From Thermohalobaculum sp039822785 (lineage in GTDB: Bacteria > Pseudomonadota > Alphaproteobacteria > Rhodobacterales > Rhodobacteraceae), in assembly GCA_039822785.1 (NCBI GenBank), contig JBCBMO010000007.1:62001-126000 (forward strand): DNA of 64,000 nucleotides. The letters are read 5' to 3'. The translations under genes and the position numbers were made by a program. Every line of letters starts with the position of its first letter. Position 1 is the stretch's first letter. This document shows positions 17,728-26,378 of this stretch, piece by piece. Below the pieces are notes generated by a model. It was not told the origin of the DNA. It did no database searches and was given only the letters and a program-made list of their open reading frames with translations.

Positions 17728-18456
17728 ATGGACGAGTCGACGACACGGCATATCGTGACGGCCTTCGACCAGGACCTGAAAGCGATCGCCGCGGGGATCG
17801 CCGAGATGGGTGGTGTGGCCGAGGAACAGCTCGGCAATGCCCTCGAAGCGGTCCGCACCCGCGACAACGCCCTGGCGCGCGAAGTGGTGGCGGCCGACGT
17901 GCGTCTCGACCGGCTGGAGATGCGGCTGGAGGAGGCGGCGATCCAGACCCTCGCCCTGCGCCAGCCGGTGGCGGGCGATCTGCGTCAGGTGGTTGCCGCG
18001 CTCAAGATCGCGTCGACGCTGGAGCGGATCGGCGATCTGGCCAAGAACATCGCCAAGCGGGCGCAGTACCTCAACGATCACCCGCCGCTGCGCGTCTCCT
18101 CCTCGATCCTGCGCATGGGACGCCAGACTCAGACGCTGTTCACCGAGACGCTCGATGCCTTCACGGCGCGGGACACGGATCTTGCCGTTTCCGTGTGGCG
18201 GCGAGATATCGAAGTCGATGAGATGTATAACTCGCTCTTCCGAGAGTTGATTACGTATATGATGGAGGACCCGCGGGTCATCTCCCTGTGTTCCCAACTT
18301 CTGTTCGTCGCCAAGAACCTTGAGCGGATCGGCGATCACGCGACGTTCATCGCAGAGATGACGTATTTCGTGGTCGAAGGTCGGCCGCTCGAAGACCCCC
18401 GGCCGAAGGGCGACCCCTTCGGCGAATTGCCGGATATCGAACGAGATCTGCCATGA
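17728..18456 (+). CDS. phoU: phosphate signalling protein PhoU
   Basis: Links the Pst transporter to PhoR and represses the Pho response when phosphate is plentiful. 242 aa, all-helical, with two PhoU repeats each carrying the metal-binding ExxxD signature region: ALKIASTLERIGDLAKNIA in the first half and FVAKNLERIGDHATFIAE in the second. It lies 68 bp after pstB behind a small hairpin, and its stop overlaps the phoB start (ATGA). Confidence 0.96.
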   Translation: MDESTTRHIVTAFDQDLKAIAAGIAEMGGVAEEQLGNALEAVRTRDNALAREVVAADVRLDRLEMRLEEAAIQTLALRQPVAGDLRQVVAALKIASTLERIGDLAKNIAKRAQYLNDHPPLRVSSSILRMGRQTQTLFTETLDAFTARDTDLAVSVWRRDIEVDEMYNSLFRELITYMMEDPRVISLCSQLLFVAKNLERIGDHATFIAEMTYFVVEGRPLEDPRPKGDPFGELPDIERDLP

Positions 18457-19214
18457 CCCAGTCCGCCTCTCCCGCTGCGCCGACCCGAAACGCCGCTTTC
18501 GACCGCGATGCACGGCCGATGTCCGCGCGGGTTCTGGTGGTCGAGGACGAGGAGGCGCTCTCGGCGCTCCTAGAGTACAACCTCGCCAAGGAGGGCTTCG
18601 CGGTGCGGATCTCCGGCGACGGAGAGGACGCGCTGCTGGCGATCGAGGAGGAGAAGCCCGATCTCGTGCTGCTGGACTGGATGCTGCCGGGCCTGAGCGG
18701 CATCGAGATCTGCCGCCGGATCCGCGCACGCTCCGAGACGCGGGACACGCCAGTCATCATGCTGACCGCCCGCGGCGAGGAGGACGACCGGGTCCGCGGG
18801 CTGGATACCGGCGCCGACGACTACCTGACCAAGCCCTTCTCCGTGCCGGAACTGACCGCCCGGGTGCGCGCGCTCTTGCGCCGCTCGCGCCCGACGCTGG
18901 CCTCGGACGTCGCGACCTTCGGCGATCTGCTGCTGGATCGGGAGACCCGCCGCGTGCGCCGCGCCGACCGCGAGGTGCATCTCGGCCCGACTGAATTCCG
19001 CTTGCTCGACTGTCTGATGCAGCGCCCGGGCCGCGTGTTCAGCCGCGAGCAGCTGCTGGATCTGGTCTGGGGCCGCGACGTCTATGTCGAGGCGCGCACC
19101 GTCGACGTCCACGTCGGCCGTCTGCGCAAGGCGCTCAACCAAGACGGTGAGCGCGATCCCATCCGCACCGTCCGCGCCGCCGGCTACGCGCTCGACGAGA
19201 CCTACAACCAATAA
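18453..19214 (+). CDS. phoB: phosphate regulon response regulator PhoB
   Basis: OmpR-family DNA-binding regulator phosphorylated by PhoR. 253 aa. The receiver domain begins near residue 24 (ARVLVVEDEEALSALLEYNL), with the phospho-acceptor Asp in LVLLDWMLPG and the conserved Lys in YLTKPFS; the C-terminal winged helix ends with VDVHVGRLRKALNQ. The ATG at 18453 overlaps the phoU stop, which supports this start even though it adds about 22 residues; MSARVLVVEDE at 18519 is the shorter alternative. It ends the Pho operon and converges on the next gene. Confidence 0.95.
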   Translation: MTQSASPAAPTRNAAFDRDARPMSARVLVVEDEEALSALLEYNLAKEGFAVRISGDGEDALLAIEEEKPDLVLLDWMLPGLSGIEICRRIRARSETRDTPVIMLTARGEEDDRVRGLDTGADDYLTKPFSVPELTARVRALLRRSRPTLASDVATFGDLLLDRETRRVRRADREVHLGPTEFRLLDCLMQRPGRVFSREQLLDLVWGRDVYVEARTVDVHVGRLRKALNQDGERDPIRTVRAAGYALDETYNQ

Positions 19215-19220
19215 GGCCCG

Positions 19221-20651
19221 TCAGGCCGGGGTGTCGCCGAGCCAGTAGAGGAGGTTGTCGGCGAAGACCGGGCTGGAGGTCAGCTCGACGTGCTCGCCAG
19301 GCAGCAGCAGCGTCGTGCGATAGCGGACCTTGCGTCCTCGCCGCCGCGGAGCATACCCACCCTGGGTTTCGGTCAACAGCGCAGAGGCACGCAGGACGAC
19401 GCCGTCGCCCTCCTCCTCGAGCAGGGTGTCGATCCGTCGGCTATCAGGGTCGATCACCACGGTCGCCGGCGTATCGAGACCGGTGCCCACGACGAGGTAG
19501 CTGTCCATGCGCGGCGGCGTGCCGCCGACGTCCAAGGCGCGGTGCAACTGCTCCGCCCGCGAGAGCACCCGCGCCTGATAGTCGAGCAGTCGCACCTGAC
19601 GGGGCCGGCCGTTCCGCGGATCGCCCAGCGCGCGGTCCAGCACCTGATCGGCGTCCGGATCGAACAGGCCCCATCGGTTCGCGGCCCAGGTCTCCGGGTC
19701 GTAGAGCGGCCCGGGGCTCTCCCCCTCGGCCCCGCCAAGACGTACCCGGTTGTGCCGGTCGCGGGGCATGAGCTGATACAGCGAGTGATGCGTGCCCAAC
19801 AGCGCCGGCGGGTAGAAGGGCTGCAGCGGCCCGAAGGTCTTGCCCATCACCAGCGCCTCGAAGGCCGAGGCCGAGCCGAGGTTCGGCGGCGCCATGAAGA
19901 TCGCCGAGGCCGCCCGCCGGGCCCCCGCCCAGGTCAACGTCGGCAGTCCGCCGTCCGCCGGCAGATCCTGCGCGCCGTACATCAGCCAGTAGCGCAGCAC
20001 GAGCGTGCCCATGGAGTGCGCGACGAAGTCGAAGCGCATCGTCTCCGCCTCCAGGCTGCGGCCGTAGCGGGCGCGGCGAACCCGTTCGATCTGGCGCGCC
20101 TTGCGCTCGATGAAGGTATCGAGACCCTGCGCCGCCTCCACGATGTCGCGGCGCCAGTCATAGGGATACTCGAGCGAGCCCGGGTTCTCGCCCGAGCGGG
20201 CCCGCTCCTCCACCACCGTGCGGCTGAACTCATAGCCGCCGGCGTTCAGCGCCTGGGCGAGGCCGTCGTAGACCTGCTCCTCCACCGTCGCGAGCAGCAC
20301 CGTGGCGCGCGCCTTGCGCAGTACGCCGTCGTGGCGGATGTCGTCGCGCAGACTGGAAAGCGGCTCGCCCCCCTGCCCGATCGGCAGGCTGAGGATCTGG
20401 ATATTGCGCCCCTCGAAGGGGTCTATGGAGAGACGCCGGTCACCGCCCCAGACGAACTCGCCCTCCTTGCCCAGGCGCAGGCGAGACCCAAGCAGCCCCG
20501 GGATCGTCACCATCGGCCGGCGCAGCGCCGGATCGATGACGCTGGGACCGTCGTAGAGACGTGCCAGGTTCGGGCTGCGCGGAGCGACGCCACAGCCGGC
20601 GACAGCCAGGCTTGCCGCGGAACCCGTCAGGAAGGTGCGCCGTTTCATCAT
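19221..20651 (-). CDS. LCAT-like lipase/acyltransferase, putative lipoprotein
   Basis: Alpha/beta-hydrolase related to lecithin:cholesterol acyltransferases, 476 aa. The N-terminus combines a twin-arginine motif (KRRTFLTG) with a lipobox (LAVAGC), so export by Tat and lipid anchoring are likely. The nucleophile elbow is VAHSMGTLVLRYW and the early PGLLGSRLRL loop supplies the oxyanion region. The substrate is probably a phospholipid or other ester, but this is inference. It converges on phoB with a 6-bp gap and shows no clear ribosome-binding site; a second ATG three bases in is equally possible. Confidence 0.8.
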   Translation of the reverse strand: MMKRRTFLTGSAASLAVAGCGVAPRSPNLARLYDGPSVIDPALRRPMVTIPGLLGSRLRLGKEGEFVWGGDRRLSIDPFEGRNIQILSLPIGQGGEPLSSLRDDIRHDGVLRKARATVLLATVEEQVYDGLAQALNAGGYEFSRTVVEERARSGENPGSLEYPYDWRRDIVEAAQGLDTFIERKARQIERVRRARYGRSLEAETMRFDFVAHSMGTLVLRYWLMYGAQDLPADGGLPTLTWAGARRAASAIFMAPPNLGSASAFEALVMGKTFGPLQPFYPPALLGTHHSLYQLMPRDRHNRVRLGGAEGESPGPLYDPETWAANRWGLFDPDADQVLDRALGDPRNGRPRQVRLLDYQARVLSRAEQLHRALDVGGTPPRMDSYLVVGTGLDTPATVVIDPDSRRIDTLLEEEGDGVVLRASALLTETQGGYAPRRRGRKVRYRTTLLLPGEHVELTSSPVFADNLLYWLGDTPA

Positions 20652-20835
20652 GGCGCTGAAGATACGTGCCGTTCGGCAGAGGTCGACCCGCGGGGAGGCA
20701 CGACGCTGCTACCAAATCGTGCAGTTCGATGCCCGGTTGCGCGGCACCTCGCGTCGGATGACGGCGCAACTCTGGCCGCGACGGCCCGGCCGCCCGTGTT
20801 CCAGCATCGCGCGGTCAGGACCCCTGCGCCGGGTC

Positions 20836-21399
20836 TCAGCGGTTTGAGCGGGCCCGGTCGCGCCGGGTCGACATCGGCTGAAAGGCGATGCCGACATGGT
20901 GGATGCAATAGGGTTTGCCCGCGACCGCCGGCAGCCCGCAGAAATGGAAGTTGTCGTCGTTGGGGTCGCCGATCGGCCACTTGCAGGTCCGCTCGGTCAG
21001 CTCGAGCAGGCTGAGCTTGCGCGCCATCTTCTCGATCTCGGCCAGGGTCGCGCGGGCGCTCTCCTCCTCCGGCGTGGGCTGGCCCGGGGGGCGGGGCTGG
21101 CTCGCGTCGCGCACCACCGGCTCGCGCCGCGCGACGACGACGGGGGCCGGCGCAGGCTCGGGCGCAGGCCGCGCGGCGGATGCTGCCGGCTCCGGCGCCT
21201 GGGTGGTCGGCGCCTCCTCCGGCGCGGCGGTCGCGCCGTTCGCCGGCGAGGCCGCGCGGTTCGACAGTCCAAGACGATGAACCTTGCCGATCACCGCATT
21301 GCGCGTCACGCCGCCAAGCTCCTTGGCGATCTTGCTGGCGCTCATGCCCTCGGCCCATAGTTCCTTGAGCTTTTCGACGCGTTCCTCGGTCCAACCCAT
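20836..21399 (-). CDS. gcrA: cell-cycle regulator GcrA
   Basis: Alphaproteobacterial transcription factor that works with sigma-70 and reads CcrM adenine methylation at GANTC sites. 187 aa. The N-terminal DNA-binding part is MGWTEERVEKLKELWAEG followed by SASKIAKELGGVTRNAVIG; a long Ala/Pro linker occupies about 60-125; the C-terminal sigma-interaction part has CKWPIGDPNDDNFHFCG and PYCIHH. The start at 21399 gives the canonical MGWT N-terminus behind AAGGGGACA; the frame continues upstream without support. It is divergent from the ABC-2 permease. Confidence 0.95.
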   Translation of the reverse strand: MGWTEERVEKLKELWAEGMSASKIAKELGGVTRNAVIGKVHRLGLSNRAASPANGATAAPEEAPTTQAPEPAASAARPAPEPAPAPVVVARREPVVRDASQPRPPGQPTPEEESARATLAEIEKMARKLSLLELTERTCKWPIGDPNDDNFHFCGLPAVAGKPYCIHHVGIAFQPMSTRRDRARSNR

Positions 21400-21493
21400 G
21401 CTCTGTCCCCTTGCCACGCAGGCAGGTAAGTAAAGCGGGGGAGGGCGAGCGACAAGACACGCGCCTGCCGCCACGCGGATCGGGGACACCAGG

Positions 21494-22336
21494 ATGCAAC
21501 ACACCACGCAGCCGCAAAGGCCCGTTACAGGCTCCGTAACGGGCCCCGAGATGGGGGTGCGCCGCTTCGGGTTCATCAACTGGCTCGGCGCCTGGACGCT
21601 CTATCGGCGCGAGGTCCTGCGCTTTTTGAACGTGGCGAGCCAGACCATCGCGGCCCCGGTGGCGACGGCCTCACTCTTCATGGTGGTCTTCACGCTGGCC
21701 TTTGCGGCGCGGCGCGGCGAGGCGGGGGGCGCGCCCTTCGAACAGTTCCTCGCCCCCGGCATCCTGATGATGACGGTGATGCAGAACGCCTTCGCCAATA
21801 CCTCCTCCTCGATCCTGATCGCCAAGATCCAGGGCAACATCGTCGATACGCTGATGCCCCCGCTTTCCCCGGTCGAGCTGCTGGCAGGCTACGTGATGGG
21901 GGGCGTCACCCGCGGCCTCGTCTGCGCCGCAGCGGTGGGCCTGCTGATCTTCCCGGCTGTGGGTCTCGGCATCGCCCATCCGGGCCTGATGCTCGCTTTT
22001 CTGCTGCTGGGCTCCCTAATGCTCGCGCTCGTCGGCATGCTGGCGGGGATCTGGGCGCAGAAGTTCGACTCCATGGCGGCGATCACGAACTTCGTCATCA
22101 CGCCACTCTCCTTCCTCTCGGGCACCTTCTATTCCATCGCCAACCTGCCCCCGGTGTTCGAAGCCATCAGCCGCGCCAACCCCTTCTTCTACATGATCGA
22201 CGGGGTCCGCCTGGGCGTGCTGGGACACGGCGATGCCGACCCGCTGCTGGGCCTCGGCATTCTGCTCCTCTGCAACCTCGCCCTGGCGGCACTGACGCTG
22301 CGCTGGCTGCGCCTCGGCTACCGGCTGAAGGCCTGA
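21494..22336 (+). CDS. ABC-2 type transporter permease
   Basis: Six-helix export-type permease, 280 aa. Helices follow a short cytoplasmic N-terminus ending in WTLYRREVLRFLNV. The family loop before the last helices is NFVITPLSFLSGTFYSI, followed by NPFFYMIDGVRLG. No ATP-binding partner is adjacent, so its ATPase lies elsewhere or it borrows one; the substrate is unknown. Two starts compete: ATG at 21494 behind GGGGA, and ATG at 21551, which gives MGVRRFGFINW. The choice decides whether the inverted repeat at 21521-21543 is coding. Confidence 0.88.
   Translation: MQHTTQPQRPVTGSVTGPEMGVRRFGFINWLGAWTLYRREVLRFLNVASQTIAAPVATASLFMVVFTLAFAARRGEAGGAPFEQFLAPGILMMTVMQNAFANTSSSILIAKIQGNIVDTLMPPLSPVELLAGYVMGGVTRGLVCAAAVGLLIFPAVGLGIAHPGLMLAFLLLGSLMLALVGMLAGIWAQKFDSMAAITNFVITPLSFLSGTFYSIANLPPVFEAISRANPFFYMIDGVRLGVLGHGDADPLLGLGILLLCNLALAALTLRWLRLGYRLKA
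21521..21543. repeat. 8-bp perfect inverted repeat at the ABC-2 permease start
   Basis: CCCGTTAC, 7 nt, GTAACGGG. It lies between two candidate start codons, in the divergent region shared with gcrA. It may be an operator or a leader hairpin masking the translation start. Confidence 0.55.
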
Positions 22337-22485
22337 GCAACCGCGCCGGTTGGGCATCATGAGACCGCGGACATGCAGCGATTGACTCCGTCAGCAGGGG
22401 CAGTCAAACGTCGCCGCTCTTGCGGTCGGCGCCCTCATGAGGGGCGTCGTGCCCGCAGGCTATCGCTATTGAGGAGGAGACACCC

Positions 22486-23667
22486 GTGATTTCCCCGGTT
22501 CTGCCGACCTACAACCGCACCCCGCTCGAGTTCGCGCGGGGCGAGGGGGCCTGGCTGACGACCGTGGACGGGCGACGTTTCCTCGACTTCGGCGCCGGCA
22601 TCGCGGTGAACGTGCTGGGCCATGCCCACCCCGCCCTGGTCGCCGCCCTGACCGAACAGGCCGGCCGGGTTTGGCACGTCTCCAACCTCTACGAGATCCC
22701 CGAACAGCGGCGCCTGGCGGAAATGCTGGTCGAGGCGACCTTCGCCGACACCGTCTTCTTCACCAACTCGGGCACCGAGGCCGCGGAGGGCGCGATCAAG
22801 ATGATCCGCAAACGCTTCGCCGACGACCCAGCACGGGACAAGATCATCACCTTCGAGGGCAGCTTCCACGGCCGCTCCACCGGCGCGATCGCGGCGGCCG
22901 GCAGCGCCAAGCTGACCGAGGGCTGCGGCCCCCTGATGCCCGGCTTCCTCCACCTCCCCTGGGGCGATCACGAGGCCTTCGAGGCCGCCATGGACGAGAC
23001 CGTGGCCGCTGTGATGGTCGAGCCGATCCAGGGCGAGGGCGGCATCCGCGTCCTGCCCGACGCCTGCCTACGGGGGATCCGCGCCGCCTGCGACCGGGTC
23101 GGCGCGCTCTTGGTGCTGGACGAGGTGCAATGCGGCATGGGCCGCACAGGCATGCTGTTTGGCCATGAGCGTGCGGGCGTGACCCCCGACATCATGATGG
23201 TCGCCAAGGGCATCGGCGGCGGCTTCCCCCTCGGCGCGCTGCTGGCCACCGAGGACGCGGCCCGCGGCATGACCGCCGGCACCCATGGCTCGACCTATGG
23301 CGGCAACCCGCTCGCCTGCGCGGTCGGCTGCAAGGTCATGGAGGTCGTCAACACCCCCGACTTCCTGGCCGAGGTCCGGGCCAAGGCGGGCTTCCTCGCC
23401 CAGAAACTCGGCGCCCTCGCCGCCAGCCACCCGGACGTGATCGAGGGCGTGCGCGGCGAGGGGCTGATGCTTGGCCTCCGCCTCTGCAAAGGCGTGGCCC
23501 CCACCGCCCTGGTCGATGCCGCCCGGGCGGAGGGGCTGCTGCTCGTCCCCGCCGCAGACAACGTCGTGCGCCTGCTGCCCCCCCTCACGATCACCGAGGC
23601 GGAGCTGGCCGAGGGCATCGACCGCCTCGACCGCGCGGCCGCCGGCGCCGGGAGGGCTGCGGCATGA
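22486..23667 (+). CDS. argD: acetylornithine aminotransferase
   Basis: PLP-dependent class III aminotransferase of arginine synthesis that interconverts N-acetylglutamate semialdehyde and N-acetylornithine; it may also serve lysine synthesis. 393 aa. Characteristic motifs are FFTNSGTEAAEGAIK, LLVLDEVQCGMGRTG and the PLP-lysine in MVAKGIGGGFPLGA. The start is GTG at 22486 behind GAGGAGGAGA. Its stop overlaps the start of argF, so the two are coupled. A 12-bp palindrome CCCTCATGAGGG lies about 45 bp upstream, but no ARG-box-like site is clear. Confidence 0.95.
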   Translation: MISPVLPTYNRTPLEFARGEGAWLTTVDGRRFLDFGAGIAVNVLGHAHPALVAALTEQAGRVWHVSNLYEIPEQRRLAEMLVEATFADTVFFTNSGTEAAEGAIKMIRKRFADDPARDKIITFEGSFHGRSTGAIAAAGSAKLTEGCGPLMPGFLHLPWGDHEAFEAAMDETVAAVMVEPIQGEGGIRVLPDACLRGIRAACDRVGALLVLDEVQCGMGRTGMLFGHERAGVTPDIMMVAKGIGGGFPLGALLATEDAARGMTAGTHGSTYGGNPLACAVGCKVMEVVNTPDFLAEVRAKAGFLAQKLGALAASHPDVIEGVRGEGLMLGLRLCKGVAPTALVDAARAEGLLLVPAADNVVRLLPPLTITEAELAEGIDRLDRAAAGAGRAAA

Positions 23668-24605
23668 GGCATTTCCTCGACCTCGACCGCGTCGACCCGG
23701 CGGATCTGCGGGCGATCCTGGACGATGCGCTGGCGGTGAAGGCCGCCCGCGCGGGCCGGCCCAAGGGCGCGCCGGACGATACCCAGCCGCTTGCGGGCCG
23801 GGTCGTGGCGCTCATCTTCGAGAAACCCTCGACCCGCACGCGCCTCTCCTTCGACGTGGGCATCCGGCAGATGGGCGGCCAGACCATGGTCCTCTCGGGC
23901 AACGAGCTGCAGCTCGGCCATGGCGAGACCGTGGCCGACACCGCCCGGGTCCTGTCGCGCTATGTCGACGCCATCATGATCCGCACCTTCGCGCCCGAGA
24001 CGCTGGAGGAGCTGGCCACCAACGCCACCGTCCCGGTGATCAACGGGCTCACCAACCGCTCCCACCCCTGCCAGATCATGGCCGACGTCATGACCTTCGA
24101 GGAGCACCGCGGCCCGATCCGCGGACACCGGATCACCTGGCTCGGCGACGGCAACAACGTCTGCGCGAGCTGGATCCAGGGGGCGGCGGCCTTCGGCTAT
24201 GAGTTCGTCTTTGCGGGCCCCGAGACCCTGGACCCCGACCCCGAGATCGTCGCCGCCGCCCGCGCCGCGGGTGCCGCGGTGCGGATCGAGCGCGATCCCC
24301 TGACGGCGGTCGAGGGCGCGGCCGCGGTGGTGACCGACAGTTGGGTCTCGATGCACGACGACCCCTCCACCCGCGACCGCCGCCACAACCAACTCCGCCC
24401 CTACCAGGTGACCGAGGCCCTCATGGCCGAGGCCGCCCCCGACGCCCTCTTCCTCCACTGCCTCCCCGCCCACCGAGAGGAGGAAGTCACGAGCGAAGTG
24501 TTTGACGGAGAGCAGTCTTTCGTGTTTCCTGAGGCTGAAAACAGACTACACGCGCAAAAAATGATTTTGAACTGGTGTTTAAATGGACTCGCCCAGGATA
24601 CTTAG
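23664..24605 (+). CDS. argF: ornithine carbamoyltransferase
   Basis: Makes citrulline from ornithine and carbamoyl phosphate, 313 aa. Carbamoyl-phosphate motif EKPSTRTRLSF, then NRSHPCQIMAD and the ornithine-side HCLPAHR are all present. The ATG overlaps the argD stop (ATGA). The last 42 codons, from about 24480, switch abruptly from GC-rich to AT-rich codon use while keeping a normal OTC ending (PEAENRLHAQKMILNW). At the switch the usual HRGEEV reads HREEEV. The gene is complete, but its 3' end appears to share an origin with the low-GC block that follows. Confidence 0.95.
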   Translation: MRHFLDLDRVDPADLRAILDDALAVKAARAGRPKGAPDDTQPLAGRVVALIFEKPSTRTRLSFDVGIRQMGGQTMVLSGNELQLGHGETVADTARVLSRYVDAIMIRTFAPETLEELATNATVPVINGLTNRSHPCQIMADVMTFEEHRGPIRGHRITWLGDGNNVCASWIQGAAAFGYEFVFAGPETLDPDPEIVAAARAAGAAVRIERDPLTAVEGAAAVVTDSWVSMHDDPSTRDRRHNQLRPYQVTEALMAEAAPDALFLHCLPAHREEEVTSEVFDGEQSFVFPEAENRLHAQKMILNWCLNGLAQDT

Positions 24606-25907
24606 GACTCCAACAGTTGGCACGGCCCTACTCTATGTACTTATTTGCACATTTATAAATTGCTTCTTTCTTTCAATTACCATCTCGACGAATAGTCTTT
24701 TTTTCCTTGATATGATTGGGACAGCAATAGCTGCAGCATCGTTTGGTCCAATTATTGCACTTATTTGTGCAGTTCTTACGAATATATTTGGGCAATATAT
24801 ATTGGGATCAGAGAATTTCTATGACTATGCGATTGTAAACGTACTTGGTGGGCTAGCGTGGTCATATTACTTTCGCTCTAGACGGAACGATGTTTTTAAC
24901 CCAGACATGAAGTTCTCTTACGTATTTCCCCGACTTCTTCTGATTGGAGCAAAGGTGGGGCTGTACTCTACCATCGTTGGCAGCGTTATCGCTGCAGGCT
25001 TCTCCGTAAGCCCAAGTTTTTTGATGAATGACGAAGTCCTCAATGGCGATCATCCAGCTGGCGCTGCAGCGTTGCGCCTGGCTGAGTTAATTTCGCAAGA
25101 TGTACTAATGAAGGAGTCTACAAATCAGTCAATCTTCACAGTGTGCGCAGTTATAATTGGGGTGTCTGATAAGATTATATGTACTTTTTTTGCCTATTTG
25201 TTCGTCAGCAAGCTTTTCTTATGTGGTCGCATCGATAATTCTTCCTTGAAAAAAGAGTGGATCAACCCATTTCCCTCGCGAGAGATATTCTCATTTCTTC
25301 TAATAGTTACAATTGTGACACTGCCTCCTAGCCAAGAATTGATCAGGGAGCTATACTCGATAGAACAGGATACCATGATAATTTCTTTGTCAAAGCTCCC
25401 AGCATTTCTTATAATGATATTTCTTCCTGTTTCTCTCGTTTACTCTATAAGCAGAAAGACTTGGGCAAACTCATATAGACTACTGCATAAAAAAATCTAC
25501 TTCGAGGACAGGAATGGCCAAAAACATGCACCGTTCTTTCGCAACTGCCATCCGGATACGCCGACAGTTTACGAAGAAGTAGTAAAATTGCTCATAGTAT
25601 GGCACGTCTTTCTATATATAATACTTACAGACCTGCCAAAGAGTTCGAGATCTGAAGAGTTTATCTCTATAATATTCGACAGCTCTATTGGTGTTTTTTC
25701 AATACTTATTTTACTCCGGTATATTCCCGTCCTAATCGCACGATTCTTCACTGGGTATGTTCCACCAAGCGAATAAAAACGGGGTAATTTGGATAATCTA
25801 ATCTGCTTTTAGCCAATTGATCAAAACAGTTCTATCTCCTACGATAGTAAGCTTATTTATTGATGTCATTGGCTCAAGCCAAGTCAGCGTGTGATCCTTA
25901 TCCTGTG
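24481..25907. other. low-GC block spanning the 3' end of argF, one orphan gene and the 3' end of the Nudix gene
   Basis: Base composition drops sharply inside argF and returns to normal inside the convergent Nudix gene, about 1.4 kb later. Third positions that are nearly all G or C outside become A or T inside. Both flanking proteins keep normal C-terminal sequence across the switch. No transposase, integrase, terminal repeat or flanking direct repeat is visible. Acquisition by recombination from a lower-GC relative with the same gene order fits best. Confidence 0.75.
24583..25776 (+). CDS. multi-spanning membrane protein, function unknown
   Basis: 397 aa with about eight or nine hydrophobic segments: roughly 14-36, 40-58, 60-80, 115-140, a long segment near 185-210, then 238-255, 270-290, and two near the C-terminus. 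The N-terminal third (FFLDMIGTAIAAASFGPIIA, then LTNIFGQ) vaguely recalls ECF-type S components and the membrane parts of some sensor proteins, but I cannot assign a family. Codon use is AT-rich, unlike the rest of the window. The ATG lies 23 bp inside the end of argF and lacks a ribosome-binding site, so it may depend on argF translation. Confidence 0.65.
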   Translation: MDSPRILRTPTVGTALLYVLICTFINCFFLSITISTNSLFFLDMIGTAIAAASFGPIIALICAVLTNIFGQYILGSENFYDYAIVNVLGGLAWSYYFRSRRNDVFNPDMKFSYVFPRLLLIGAKVGLYSTIVGSVIAAGFSVSPSFLMNDEVLNGDHPAGAAALRLAELISQDVLMKESTNQSIFTVCAVIIGVSDKIICTFFAYLFVSKLFLCGRIDNSSLKKEWINPFPSREIFSFLLIVTIVTLPPSQELIRELYSIEQDTMIISLSKLPAFLIMIFLPVSLVYSISRKTWANSYRLLHKKIYFEDRNGQKHAPFFRNCHPDTPTVYEEVVKLLIVWHVFLYIILTDLPKSSRSEEFISIIFDSSIGVFSILILLRYIPVLIARFFTGYVPPSE

Positions 25908-26244
25908 GGGGCCCCAAGCGGCGGACGGCGTCCGCCAGATACACCGCCTGCACCTTGCGGGCCCAGTAGCCGTAGTCGGGGAGATAGGCGAAGCGTTGGA
26001 AGCGGGCGAGGAGGGTGCGGGGCTGGATGCGCCAGCCGGTTTCCTCCCAGACCTCGCGGTGGAGCGCCTGGAGGGGGCTCTCGCCCGGGTCGATGCCGCC
26101 ACCCGGTAGCTGCAGCTCGTCGCCCTGCCAGACACAGAGGATCCGGCCGCGGAACCGCCCGCGCCCCAGGATGATCGCATAGGCGCCGGGGCGGTCTCGG
26201 TACGGCTTGCCGGGCAGCCAGGGTTCGCCAAGGCGCGGGATCAT
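25798..26244 (-). CDS. Nudix hydrolase
   Basis: Hydrolyses a nucleoside-diphosphate-linked substrate, 148 aa. The Nudix box is complete in G-x5-E-x7-REVWEETG form at about residues 54-76, preceded by ELQLPGGGIDPGE. The start at 26244 follows GGCGGAGG directly; a longer upstream frame has no support. The last 35 or so codons, from about 25907 downward, are AT-rich and belong compositionally to the low-GC block, although GDRTVLINW fits the usual family ending. It converges on the orphan membrane gene and is divergent from hslO. The substrate is unknown. Confidence 0.9.
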   Translation of the reverse strand: MIPRLGEPWLPGKPYRDRPGAYAIILGRGRFRGRILCVWQGDELQLPGGGIDPGESPLQALHREVWEETGWRIQPRTLLARFQRFAYLPDYGYWARKVQAVYLADAVRRLGPPQDKDHTLTWLEPMTSINKLTIVGDRTVLINWLKAD

Positions 26245-26378
26245 CCTCCGCCCTTGCCACAGGCCGCAGCACGGCGGAACCCGGCAAAGCGCAACCGGCC
26301 GCCCGCCGCCGAACCCTGAGGCCCCCGCGCCCCATCGCACCCTTTTATCCGGGCGCCCGGCGGGCTATCTCCGCCTCC

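Noticed and set aside
21400..21579. N-terminal extension of GcrA by 60 residues
   Set aside because: The frame is open, but GcrA proteins start MGWT, a ribosome-binding site sits just before that ATG, and the extension would cross the divergent promoter region.
22416..22450. ArgR-type operator before argD
   Set aside because: The palindrome CCCTCATGAGGG does not resemble the AT-rich ARG-box consensus, so it is left as an unassigned palindrome.
24481..25907. Insertion sequence, prophage or integron cassette at the low-GC block
   Set aside because: No transposase, integrase, attC-like structure, terminal inverted repeat or target duplication is visible at either junction.
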